NCBI GenBank assembly: GCA_025499625.1
Contig: JAFMVD010000032.1
Coordinates: 1 to 64,000, forward strand
DNA length: 64,000 nt
From: Carboxylicivirga fragile
GTDB taxonomy: Bacteria > Bacteroidota > Bacteroidia > Bacteroidales > Marinilabiliaceae
Direction of reading: 5' to 3'
Each line of letters starts with the position of its first letter. The stretch's first letter is position 1. Under the pieces are notes generated by a model. That model made no database searches. It was given only the letters and a program-made list of their open reading frames with translations, and was not told the DNA's origin. Below are positions 44,085 through 52,227 of this stretch, piece by piece. A program made the translations under genes and the position numbers.

Positions 44085-45323
44085 TTAAAATGCATAAGCT
44101 AAAAAAAGATAATTTCGTTTTGTTGTTGTTTTAAGGCCAGTGTAGGCCGACATGCCATTACCTAACTCATAGCGACCTTCAAGAGAGAATTTCTTATACC
44201 TGATACCCATACCAAAATTGATACACTGCTCGTATTTTCGCGTATCATTTATAACTTTACCATTTCTAGTATTCCCATAAGATGTTTCTATCAACTCATT
44301 TTCTTCACTTAAAACCCATGCATTAGAAATACCTATATTAACAAAAAATGCAACTTGCTTGAAAGGGTATCTGTATCGAAACATATTATTAAGCTTCAAA
44401 TAGCTATATCCCAATTTTACGTCAGAAGTTGCCGTCTGAAATCCTATTGTCTCCTCATATTGTTCCTGATATGAGAATTGTGTATACATTAACTCATTGT
44501 TTATAGAGAGTCGATTTAATTTTCTGGGCAAATAAAATTCGAATGAACCACCAAATACTACATCTTGCGATAAACCAAAATCATGCTCCACACCAGATGA
44601 AAATATAAGCCGAGTACTTGAAACACCAGCTAGAACACCAAACTCGATTTTACTTTTTTCTTTACTTAATTCTTTTTGATAGGTTTTACCTGTACTTTTA
44701 TAATAATCCTTAAAAACACCTTGCAAACTTTGCTTTGTATATCTGCACTTATAAGCAGTACTCCTTATATCTTCACTATCCTTCAGATATAAAATAATTT
44801 GCCCTTTGAAAGTTTCATTTTCAACAATACTATATTGATTCTGTGTTTCAGTTGATTTTTGCATGTATCGTTTATACACCAATAGGTCATATCCATCTTT
44901 ACCACGAGTATAAAAATTTTCATTCCCATAAGAGTTTTTAAAAGACAATAAACTCTTTTCTCCTTTGATTAAGTACAACAGAAATGCTGAATCTCGTTTC
45001 AAATGCAGATTAGGGTCATCATCAAGGCTATTTGTATTTCTACTTGAATTTTCTGAATCGACTAATGCACTTACATAATGTTCATTGCTAACCGAAAAAC
45101 CAAGGATATCACTTGGTCTATATTTTTCCAGTTCTGCTGACTCATTTTTTCTGAAAGCTACTACTTCTGGATTTTTGTCCCAATTACCATAATGGACTAA
45201 TCCTTCAATAGTATCGCTATCGTTGGTAATAATATAACCGCTTTGATAATTTAATTGTGCTGATAAAAGCAAGGGCATGGCAAGAAAAATGCCTACCAAG
45301 AAGTGGCTTCTTAGATTCTTCAT
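44085..45323 (-). CDS. Putative outer-membrane beta-barrel protein
   Basis: 412 residues. Signal peptide 1-22 (cut near LSAQLN). The N-terminal domain has a GYIITNDSDTIEGLVHYGNW motif that I associate with Bacteroidota surface proteins of the GYI..NDTI.G.I.YRNW type. The C-terminal half (about 215-412) alternates short amphipathic strands and aromatic residues and ends YLFLAYAF, with a terminal Phe, like an 8- to 10-strand outer-membrane barrel. Function unknown. A palindrome overlaps its -7 box, so it may be regulated on its own. Confidence 0.6.
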   Translation of the reverse strand: MKNLRSHFLVGIFLAMPLLLSAQLNYQSGYIITNDSDTIEGLVHYGNWDKNPEVVAFRKNESAELEKYRPSDILGFSVSNEHYVSALVDSENSSRNTNSLDDDPNLHLKRDSAFLLYLIKGEKSLLSFKNSYGNENFYTRGKDGYDLLVYKRYMQKSTETQNQYSIVENETFKGQIILYLKDSEDIRSTAYKCRYTKQSLQGVFKDYYKSTGKTYQKELSKEKSKIEFGVLAGVSSTRLIFSSGVEHDFGLSQDVVFGGSFEFYLPRKLNRLSINNELMYTQFSYQEQYEETIGFQTATSDVKLGYSYLKLNNMFRYRYPFKQVAFFVNIGISNAWVLSEENELIETSYGNTRNGKVINDTRKYEQCINFGMGIRYKKFSLEGRYELGNGMSAYTGLKTTTKRNYLFLAYAF

Positions 45324-45353
45324 AATAACAATTAAGGTTTAGTTTACTCACTA

Positions 45354-45371
45354 GCAAATATAATTATTTGC
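45354..45371 (-). promoter_or_regulatory. -7 box with overlapping palindrome
   Basis: Exact TAnnTTTG (TATATTTG on the minus strand, 45355-45362) lies inside a perfect palindrome GCAAATA-TAAT-TATTTGC (45354-45371), 31 bp before the barrel protein start. A repressor-type operator is plausible. Confidence 0.4.
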
Positions 45372-45410
45372 AACAAAATTTTTAATAAAACTCAATTGTA
45401 ATTTTCAATT

Positions 45411-45455
45411 AAAAAAGAAACGGTTCAAATGGTCAAACCATAAGAACCGTCTCTT
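45411..45455 (-). terminator. Terminator of the hemA-hemN operon
   Basis: 12-bp arms AAGAAACGGTTC / GAACCGTCTCTT (45415-45426 with 45444-45455) with one mismatch and an inner TGGT/ACCA hairpin. On the minus strand it is followed by a run of T, 20 bp after the hemN stop. Confidence 0.75.
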
Positions 45456-45475
45456 ACATATCTACAGACCAGAGA

Positions 45476-46858
45476 TTACACTGTCTTCGAATACTGCCCT
45501 TTGCCTTTCTTCAAAGCAGGATCAAAAGCCATGGCGATGTTACGTATTACGAATCGTCCCTGACCATGTACTGTGAAAATATCATTCTCAATTTGTAATA
45601 AGTCATCATCGATGAAAGATTGTACTTTGAGCACATCGTATTCAACGGCTTTATAGACCTCATCAAGCTCTACTGAAAAATCAGCTGCTATCTGCTTAAA
45701 GTCGGCATAATAATTACACATCAACTCATTAATAACCTGACGAACAATCTGCTCATTCTGGCTTAAGCGATAGCCACGCACAACAGCACGACCATCAGCC
45801 TCAACACGCTCCATGTAAGCTTTAATGGTTTTTTCGTTTTGACTATAGGCATTAAACAACTGAGAGATGCTTGAAGTACCAAAACCATAAACTTGCCCGG
45901 TAGTTTCGCGGGTACAGTAACCCTGGAAATTACGGTGTAGCTTCTTTTCTTCCAAAGCAATGGCAAACTCATCGTCGGGCTTCGAGAAATGATCCATACC
46001 AATAGGTACATAACCAGCCTCTACTGCCATATTATAGGCATCTTCCAACATCGTTATCTTCTCATCAGCTCCTGGCAAGCCATGTTTTTCGAGCGCTTTC
46101 TGCCTTGTCATCACACTTGGTACATGCGCATACGAAAAAGTTACCAAGCGATCTGGCTTAGCCTCCAAAGCTAGTGCTACAGAAGCTTTAAAACTCTCTT
46201 TTGTTTGATAAGGCAAACCATAAACCAAATCAAGGTTAATGCCTTTGAAACCAACCTTTCGTAGGTAAGTCACCATTTCGTTAACCGGCACTTTCGCAGG
46301 CTTACGATTGATGGCCTCCAATACTTCCTTTTTAAAATCCTGTATACCAAGGCTGATACGATTGAATCCCATATCGCGCAGCTGATCCACCATTTTGAAG
46401 TCGAGATAGGCAGGACTACACTCCATGGCCATCTCATAGTCATCGGCAAAATTAAAATTAGCCTTAATGGTATCCGTTACTTTGCGAATAAGATCGGCTG
46501 AAATAGCATTGGGCGTTCCACCGCCCCAATGCACCTGCGTCAGTTTACGCTCCTTCGATACATCTTTCGATACGAGCTTAATCTCCTTGATGAGTGTCTC
46601 AACGTACTTTTCAATTACATTATGCCCCATACCCGTATAGGTGGTGCATCCACAAAAAGTACATAACTGTGGACAAAATGGGATGTGCACATATACCGAT
46701 ACATTCTCGGGTTTTTCGTCATTTGATAGAATCACACTCTCCTTGTAATTCTCATTGCCATACGCCTCATGAAAAAATGTGGCAGGTGGATAACTGGTGT
46801 ATCGTGGACCTGCTATATTGTATTTTTCCAGTAGGTTTCTATCAAATTCTAGTTTCAT
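45476..46858 (-). CDS. hemN: Oxygen-independent coproporphyrinogen III dehydrogenase
   Basis: Radical SAM enzyme oxidising coproporphyrinogen III to protoporphyrinogen IX without oxygen. The 4Fe-4S motif is CPQLCTFC within HIPFCPQLCTFCGCTTY (about 58-74), with HWGGGTPN for SAM binding and the C-terminal HemN domain (FAIALEEKKLHRNFQGYCT). 460 residues matches true HemN rather than HemW. Last gene of the hem cluster, with its own terminator. The short heptads AGACCAG and AGATTAC touch its stop codon. Confidence 0.92.
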   Translation of the reverse strand: MKLEFDRNLLEKYNIAGPRYTSYPPATFFHEAYGNENYKESVILSNDEKPENVSVYVHIPFCPQLCTFCGCTTYTGMGHNVIEKYVETLIKEIKLVSKDVSKERKLTQVHWGGGTPNAISADLIRKVTDTIKANFNFADDYEMAMECSPAYLDFKMVDQLRDMGFNRISLGIQDFKKEVLEAINRKPAKVPVNEMVTYLRKVGFKGINLDLVYGLPYQTKESFKASVALALEAKPDRLVTFSYAHVPSVMTRQKALEKHGLPGADEKITMLEDAYNMAVEAGYVPIGMDHFSKPDDEFAIALEEKKLHRNFQGYCTRETTGQVYGFGTSSISQLFNAYSQNEKTIKAYMERVEADGRAVVRGYRLSQNEQIVRQVINELMCNYYADFKQIAADFSVELDEVYKAVEYDVLKVQSFIDDDLLQIENDIFTVHGQGRFVIRNIAMAFDPALKKGKGQYSKTV

Positions 46859-46864
46859 CTATAA

Positions 46865-46914
46865 AGTATCAAGTAGTGAGACCCCGATAATTATCGGGGG
46901 AGTATCAAGACCGT
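46865..46914 (+). repeat. AGTATCA heptads enclosing an 18-bp palindrome
   Basis: Words AGTATCA, AGTAGTG, AGACCCC (46865-46885) and AGTATCA, AGACCGT (46901-46914). Between them is the perfect palindrome CCCCGATAATTATCGGGG (46882-46899). It lies directly upstream of the hemN start. Confidence 0.7.
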
Positions 46915-46950
46915 TTTAAAGCATTAATACAAAAGCAATACGTAACAAAA

Positions 46951-46985
46951 AGCTAGCAGCTATTAGCCAATAGCGATCAGCTTTT
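46951..46985 (+). repeat. AGC-type heptad repeats after hemE
   Basis: Five exact 7-bp words AGCTAGC, AGCTATT, AGCCAAT, AGCGATC, AGCTTTT. They abut the hemE stop codon at 46985. Confidence 0.75.
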
Positions 46986-48019
46986 TATTTTCTTCCCCAA
47001 TCAACTGATTTTACCCAATCAATTACAAACTTCACGTTTTCAACCGGAAGGTCTGGTAAGATACCGTGGCCTAAATTGAAAATCCATTTTTGATTATCGC
47101 GACCAAATGGCAGGTAAGTCTTGTTTAGTTCTGCCTCAATGGTTGCCTGATCGGCATATAATAAACGTGGGTCAAGGTTTCCTTGTAAGCCAACTTCAGG
47201 ATCAACAATTGAACGTGCGTGTTTTAGCGACATGCGCCAATCGATACCAACAAAATCAGCCACTTCTTTATCAATGGCCTTGATGCCATTACCTAAATCC
47301 TTAGGGAAATAAATAGTAGGAACACCTTTCTCGCGCACTGCATTTAATATCTTCTTAGATGCCGGTAAAAACATTTCCAGATATAACTCTTCAGGTAATA
47401 AACCACCATAAGTTTCGAATAACTGAAAGGCTTCCACACCATGATCAGCTTGCTTCAAAGCGTATTCAATGGATACCTCTGTAAGAGCATCAATAATTTT
47501 CTGACTTGTCTTACGATCCTTATACAAAAACTCCGTTGCATTCTTAAAGGTTATATCACGCACATTATCGCGAAACATGAAACAGAAGGTGGTCAACAAT
47601 CCACCGCAGAAACCAATCAAAGGCTTACCTTCCGGACGTGTTTCAAGAATCTTATCAATGTTGGCATAAACATGATCCAACTTCGACATGTCCTTCACCA
47701 ATTGTTTGGCGGGATCGTCGTAGGTATGTAATGGCGCTCCAAAAACAGGACCAGCATCGGTAAACTTCAACGACATACCCAAGGCCTCTGGCACTACCAA
47801 TATATCAGAAAAAAGAATGGCTGCATCAACACCCAAATCGTAAATAGGCATGAGTGTTACCTCAGCAGCTAATTTAGGATCGTCCATCAATTCAGAGAAG
47901 GTGTATTTAGCCTTCAATGCTTGATAGTTGGGTAATACACGCCCTGCCTGACGCATAAACCAAACTGGTGGACGCTCCGTTTTTTTACCTTGTATTGTAT
48001 CTAGAAAAATGTTATTCAT
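46985..48019 (-). CDS. hemE: Uroporphyrinogen decarboxylase
   Basis: Decarboxylates the four acetates of uroporphyrinogen III to give coproporphyrinogen III. N-terminal FMRQAGRVLPNY (residues about 21-32) carries the substrate-binding Arg residues; the middle FSDILVVPEALGM supplies the catalytic Asp; GFCGGLLTTFCFM and LGHGILPDLPVENV follow. I start at Met 48019 (344 residues): the 17 extra upstream codons of the open frame would come from the repeat array and are not protein-like. It lies between hemL and hemN. Confidence 0.94.
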   Translation of the reverse strand: MNNIFLDTIQGKKTERPPVWFMRQAGRVLPNYQALKAKYTFSELMDDPKLAAEVTLMPIYDLGVDAAILFSDILVVPEALGMSLKFTDAGPVFGAPLHTYDDPAKQLVKDMSKLDHVYANIDKILETRPEGKPLIGFCGGLLTTFCFMFRDNVRDITFKNATEFLYKDRKTSQKIIDALTEVSIEYALKQADHGVEAFQLFETYGGLLPEELYLEMFLPASKKILNAVREKGVPTIYFPKDLGNGIKAIDKEVADFVGIDWRMSLKHARSIVDPEVGLQGNLDPRLLYADQATIEAELNKTYLPFGRDNQKWIFNLGHGILPDLPVENVKFVIDWVKSVDWGRK

Positions 48020-48096
48020 AGTCTTAGTGCTTGGTGCGCAGTGCACAGTGCAATATGCCACAATTGGCACAGTGCACTAGGTACCGGGCACTATTA
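48020..48096 (+). repeat. AGT-type heptad repeats filling the hemL-hemE gap
   Basis: The words AGTGCTT, GGTGCGC, AGTGCAC, AGTGCAA are followed by the dyad TGCCA-CAAT-TGGCA and then AGTGCAC, TAGGTAC, CGGGCAC. The array occupies the whole 77-bp gap between hemE start and hemL stop. It shares its core with the array at 128-198. Confidence 0.75.
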
Positions 48097-49389
48097 TTAT
48101 TTTGTTGCCTCTAAAGCTTTTCTGTTTCCTTTAATCAACTTCTCCAAATCCTCTTCGGTGTGAGCCATGGAGATGAATAAACATTCGAATTGCGATGGTG
48201 CAATGTATAAACCATTCTCAACAGCTGCCTTAAAGTAAGTAGCATACTTATCCGTATCTGAACTCATAGCTTCATCAAACGAACTTACTTTTGCCTCTTT
48301 TGTGAAGAAGGCTGTCATCATTGAACCAACTCGATTCAATACTACATTTAAACCAAGTTCTTTGGCATTTAGTTTAAACCCTGCTTCAACAAATGCCGCT
48401 TTCTTTTCTAGCTCTTCGTAGGCGTTTGGTGTCTCGTCCAGCTTTTTCAATGCTGTTAAACCAGCTGCCATTGCCAACGGATTTCCCGATAAGGTTCCTG
48501 CCTGATAAACCGGACCAAGAGGGGCCAGCATATCCATAATTTCAGCACTGCCGCCATAAGCACCAACAGGTAAGCCACCACCAATAATTTTACCAAGGGT
48601 GGTTAAATCAGGCATTACACCAAAATGTTCCTGAGCTCCACCTTTCGCCAAGCGGAAACCAGTAATTACCTCATCAAAAATTAGCAAGGCTCCGTTTTCT
48701 TTGGTGATATCGCGCAAGCCTTGTAAGAAACCTTCTGCTGGTGGCACAACACCCATATTTCCAGCAACTGGCTCAACAATAAGCGCAGCTATCTGATCTT
48801 TATTCTCAGCAAACAACTTACGAACTGAATCAAGATCATTGTAATCGGCCGTTAAAGTATCCTTTGCTGTACTCTTTGTTACACCTGGGCTATCAGGTAG
48901 ACCAAGCGTTATTGCGCCAGATCCCGCTTTAATTAAAAAGCTATCGCCATGCCCGTGATAACAACCTGCGAATTTAATAATCAACTCACGATTAGTATAG
49001 CCACGTGCCAGACGAACCGCACTCATGGTTGCTTCTGTACCTGAATTCACCATGCGTACTTTTTCGACAGAAGGCACCATCTTCACGATCTGCTCAGCCA
49101 TTTCTGTTTCAATCAAAGTTGGCGCGCCATAACTCGTACCATTGGCTGCTGCCTTGGCAACTGCTTCCAAAACATCATCGTGAGCATGCCCTAAAATGAG
49201 CGGCCCCCATGAGGCCACAAAGTCGGTATACTCATTATCATCGATATCCCAAATGGTTGTTCCCTTTGCTTTCTTAACGAAAATAGGATCAATGCCCACA
49301 CTTTTAAAGGCACGTACAGGTGAATTTACGCCTCCAGGAATGGCTTGCTGCGCTGCCTGAAAAGCTTGTTTGCTATTATTGTTATTCAT
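48097..49389 (-). CDS. hemL: Glutamate-1-semialdehyde 2,1-aminomutase
   Basis: PLP enzyme moving the amino group of glutamate-1-semialdehyde to give 5-aminolevulinate, second step of the C5 route. Schiff-base Lys267 lies in [28 protein letters not shown] near the N terminus, CYHGHGDS and FDEVITGFR (PLP pyridine Asp) are all present. 430 residues, of family length. Its product feeds hemB two genes away in the same operon. Confidence 0.96.
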   Translation of the reverse strand: MNNNNSKQAFQAAQQAIPGGVNSPVRAFKSVGIDPIFVKKAKGTTIWDIDDNEYTDFVASWGPLILGHAHDDVLEAVAKAAANGTSYGAPTLIETEMAEQIVKMVPSVEKVRMVNSGTEATMSAVRLARGYTNRELIIKFAGCYHGHGDSFLIKAGSGAITLGLPDSPGVTKSTAKDTLTADYNDLDSVRKLFAENKDQIAALIVEPVAGNMGVVPPAEGFLQGLRDITKENGALLIFDEVITGFRLAKGGAQEHFGVMPDLTTLGKIIGGGLPVGAYGGSAEIMDMLAPLGPVYQAGTLSGNPLAMAAGLTALKKLDETPNAYEELEKKAAFVEAGFKLNAKELGLNVVLNRVGSMMTAFFTKEAKVSSFDEAMSSDTDKYATYFKAAVENGLYIAPSQFECLFISMAHTEEDLEKLIKGNRKALEATK

Positions 49390-49397
49390 GTTTCTTT

Positions 49398-49434
49398 AGA
49401 TAATAGATTATTAGACAAATAGAATCAAGATGAT
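49398..49434 (+). repeat. AGA-type heptad/octad repeats upstream of hemL
   Basis: AGATAAT, AGATTATT, AGACAAAT, AGAATCA, AGATGAT (7-8 bp), starting 9 bp before the hemL start codon. Confidence 0.6.
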
Positions 49435-49454
49435 TTGCATGATGTCTAAGAAAA

Positions 49455-49489
49455 GGCTATCAACTAGTAGCTAATAGCCAGGAGCTTAT
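49455..49489 (+). repeat. AGC-type heptad repeats after hemB
   Basis: Words GGCTATC, AACTAGT, AGCTAAT, AGCCAGG, AGCTTAT, exact 7-bp phase, ending at the base before the hemB stop codon. The minus strand also reads as AGC/GGC heptads. Confidence 0.7.
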
Positions 49490-50470
49490 TTATTTTTGTC
49501 CATTTAAAATATCCGCTGCATCAAGTGCATGATAGGTAATGATAATATCGGCACCAGCACGTTTTATCGATAGTAGCACTTCCATCATCACACGTTGTTC
49601 ATCAATCCAGTCCTTTTCACCAGCAGCTTTCACCATACTAAACTCACCACTAACATTGTAAGCAGCAGTAGGCATCTCGAACTCACTCTTGGTACGATAG
49701 ATAATATCCAGATAACTCAAGGCTGGTTTCACCATAACGATGTCGGCTCCCTCTTCAATATCAGAGGCAATCTCGCGCATGGCTTCGTCAGAATTAGCAG
49801 GATTCATTTGGTAGGTACTTCTATCGCCAAATTGTGGTGCACTCTCAGCTGCTTCGCGGAATGGGCCATAAAAACCAGATGCATACTTAGCCGCATACGA
49901 CATGATTGGAATCTTTTCGAATCCAGCTAAATCCAATGCTTCACGAATGCGCAACACACGACCGTCCATCATATCACTTGGTGCAATGATATCGGCACCA
50001 GCTTCTGCTAATGAAACAGACTGATCGGCCAATGTTTTTAAAGTAGAATCGTTATCCACATCACCATCGATAATGGTTCCGCAATGACCGTGCGTAGTGT
50101 ACTCACAATTACAAACGTCTGCCACAATCATGATATCTTCAATCTCAGCCTTAATGGCACGAATGGCTTTCTGAACGATTCCATCTGCTTGACAAGCTAC
50201 GTGACCATGCTCATCTTTCGATTCAGGAATACCAAAAAGTAATACACTTTTAACGCCCTTTGAAACGGCCAATTTACATGCTTCAACCAATACATCAACC
50301 GACATTTGGTAATTACCCGGCATTGAACTAATCGGTTTTTTCACTTTAGTTCCTGGGCATACAAACAATGGATACACTAGGTCTTCAACACGTAGATGCG
50401 TTTCGGTAACCATGTTACGCAATACTTTATTATATCTTAATCTTCTTAGGCGAGTTTCTGGGAAAGCCAT
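49490..50470 (-). CDS. hemB: Delta-aminolevulinic acid dehydratase (porphobilinogen synthase)
   Basis: Condenses two 5-aminolevulinates into porphobilinogen. The zinc cysteines are Cys120, Cys122 and Cys130 ([16 protein letters not shown]), so this is the zinc-dependent class. Active-site lysines lie in [14 protein letters not shown] (about 195) and [10 protein letters not shown] (about 248). 326 residues, full length. It follows hemD after 17 bp. The 3' side is closed by heptad repeats rather than a terminator. Confidence 0.96.
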   Translation of the reverse strand: MAFPETRLRRLRYNKVLRNMVTETHLRVEDLVYPLFVCPGTKVKKPISSMPGNYQMSVDVLVEACKLAVSKGVKSVLLFGIPESKDEHGHVACQADGIVQKAIRAIKAEIEDIMIVADVCNCEYTTHGHCGTIIDGDVDNDSTLKTLADQSVSLAEAGADIIAPSDMMDGRVLRIREALDLAGFEKIPIMSYAAKYASGFYGPFREAAESAPQFGDRSTYQMNPANSDEAMREIASDIEEGADIVMVKPALSYLDIIYRTKSEFEMPTAAYNVSGEFSMVKAAGEKDWIDEQRVMMEVLLSIKRAGADIIITYHALDAADILNGQK

Positions 50471-50487
50471 AATCTATGTTTATTTAG

Positions 50488-51240
50488 TTATCTATAATTG
50501 GGTTTTAACTGTAATTTCATTTCCTGCCACAATCCTTCGTAAGTCGATAGACGCGCAATAACCGCAGGAGTAACTTCTCTTTTGCGCATGCTCTTGGTGG
50601 TAGCCGGCCCGATGGATGCAAAACCAACTTCGTCATGCATTAACTCACCATATACATCCATAAATCCATTGAAACACGAAGGGCTTGTACACACCACCAA
50701 CATTGGGCGACCCGCTTTCAATAATGCTTCGGTATCTTCCTTTCGTTTATCTGCAATGATGGTTTTATAGACGTTGTAGCGTTGATAATTGCAGATATTC
50801 TTCAATCCATCCTCCAAGGTGTTTTCTGCCAGTTCTCCAAGCAGTCCAACCCATTTTTCGCCAGGTAAAACTCTGGTTTGTTGCAATTCATCAACTAAGT
50901 CAGAAGCTGTTCTTCCCTGCGATACCCACCAAACTTTTAAACCATTTTTCTCAACTATTTGAGCTGTTTTCTTACCGATACAGATGAAATTTTTATCTAA
51001 AATATCGGCTGGCTTGACTTGATTAAGGAAATATTCAACACCTCGCTTACTAGTGAAAATTATACGTCGGCTTTGATAGATGGTTGATAAATCATCTTGA
51101 GATAAGGGCACTTGAGCCGTATCAATCATTGGATCGCAAATCACTTCAACCCCTTCTTGCATTAATCCATTGTACAAAAGGTCATCTTGCCCCATTGGGT
51201 GGGTTAATACAACAGCTGTTTCGCGCGAATAAGGATCCAT
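50488..51240 (-). CDS. hemD: Uroporphyrinogen-III synthase
   Basis: Closes hydroxymethylbilane with inversion of ring D. The family has low sequence conservation. The call rests on the two-lobed HemD pattern (IIFTSKRGVEYFL in lobe 1, VVCTSPSCFNGFM and FASIGPATTKSMRKR in lobe 2), 250-residue length, and position between hemC and hemB. Start is 10 bp after the hemC stop. No unusual features seen. Confidence 0.88.
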   Translation of the reverse strand: MDPYSRETAVVLTHPMGQDDLLYNGLMQEGVEVICDPMIDTAQVPLSQDDLSTIYQSRRIIFTSKRGVEYFLNQVKPADILDKNFICIGKKTAQIVEKNGLKVWWVSQGRTASDLVDELQQTRVLPGEKWVGLLGELAENTLEDGLKNICNYQRYNVYKTIIADKRKEDTEALLKAGRPMLVVCTSPSCFNGFMDVYGELMHDEVGFASIGPATTKSMRKREVTPAVIARLSTYEGLWQEMKLQLKPNYR

Positions 51241-51250
51241 ACAATTGGTA

Positions 51251-52180
51251 TTAAAGGTTTCTTACTTGCGACAAAATTTCATTGCCGCCAAGTTTAATAA
51301 TCTGCTGCCCTAATTTACGACCAATTTTTTCAGCATCAATGGATTTTCCTTTTTCTGTTGCTCTTAATTCTTTCGAACCATCGGGAAGTGCAACCAGGCC
51401 TACTAACTCAAGGTCACCATCCTTAATGGTTGCATAGGCTCCAATGGGTATTTGGCAGCCACCTTCTAATTCGTTTAAGAAACTTCGTTCTGCAGTAATT
51501 TCCTGATAGGTATTTTCGCAATGAAGCGCTTTAACAACATCAGCTACTTCCTTATCATTTTCACGTATCTCAATAGCAATAGCGCCTTGTCCACATGCTG
51601 GGATTAATTCATCCGGCTCAAACAAAGATGTTATTTCTTTATCATACTCTAAGCGAATAAGACCAGCACCAGCCATAACCATAGCATCGCAATGACCACC
51701 GTGCATCTTTTTCAAACGCGTATCAACATTACCTCTAATATCTACAACCTGTACTTTAGGATTGATTCGATGTACCTGAGCAATTCGACGTAAACTCGAT
51801 GTTGCTACCTTATGGCTTTCATCCATATCTTTCAATGCCAATCCATCCTTACTAACCCAGGCATCTTTGAACTCTGCTCTTTTTAGAATTGCTCCTAACT
51901 GAGTTCCTTCAGGAAACACCGTTGGCATATCCTTTAAACTATGCACACACAAATCTACTTCATCGGCAAATAATGCCACTTCAAGCTCCTTGGTAAATAA
52001 ACCCTTGTCGCCAATCTTAGATAAGGCTACATCTAATATCTTATCACCTTTGGTTGATATAATTACCAACTCAAACTTGATATTGATAAAAGCTTTTTCT
52101 AATAGTGATTTAACCAGGTTGGCTTGATATAAGGCGAGTCTGCTTCCGCGGGTTCCTATTCGTATGGTAGATTTTGTCAT
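51251..52180 (-). CDS. hemC: Hydroxymethylbilane synthase
   Basis: Polymerises four porphobilinogens on a dipyrromethane cofactor. Cofactor-binding Cys242 is in ELEGGCQIPIGAYA, the same number as in E. coli. IGTRGSRLALYQA near the N terminus, SLKDMPTVFPEGT with the catalytic Asp region, and SSLRRIAQ arginines are present. 309 residues. It is separated from hemA by 47 bp holding a strong 10-bp hairpin. Confidence 0.95.
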   Translation of the reverse strand: MTKSTIRIGTRGSRLALYQANLVKSLLEKAFINIKFELVIISTKGDKILDVALSKIGDKGLFTKELEVALFADEVDLCVHSLKDMPTVFPEGTQLGAILKRAEFKDAWVSKDGLALKDMDESHKVATSSLRRIAQVHRINPKVQVVDIRGNVDTRLKKMHGGHCDAMVMAGAGLIRLEYDKEITSLFEPDELIPACGQGAIAIEIRENDKEVADVVKALHCENTYQEITAERSFLNELEGGCQIPIGAYATIKDGDLELVGLVALPDGSKELRATEKGKSIDAEKIGRKLGQQIIKLGGNEILSQVRNL

Positions 52181-52194
52181 AAGTCTAATTGCAA

Positions 52195-52220
52195 AACGGA
52201 TGGGCGCTGACCCATCCGTT
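52195..52220 (-). other. Hairpin between hemA and hemC
   Basis: Perfect 10-bp stem AACGGATGGG/CCCATCCGTT with a 6-nt loop CGCTGA, filling most of the 47-bp gap. There is no T-run after it on the minus strand, so it is more likely an mRNA processing, stability or attenuation element than a simple terminator. Confidence 0.6.
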
Positions 52221-52227
52221 GTAGTAT

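Noticed and set aside
46859-49489. CRISPR array or tandem repeat in hem gaps
   Set aside because: Units are 7-8 bp with no spacers and no cas genes; not CRISPR. Sequence between units varies too much for a simple tandem repeat.
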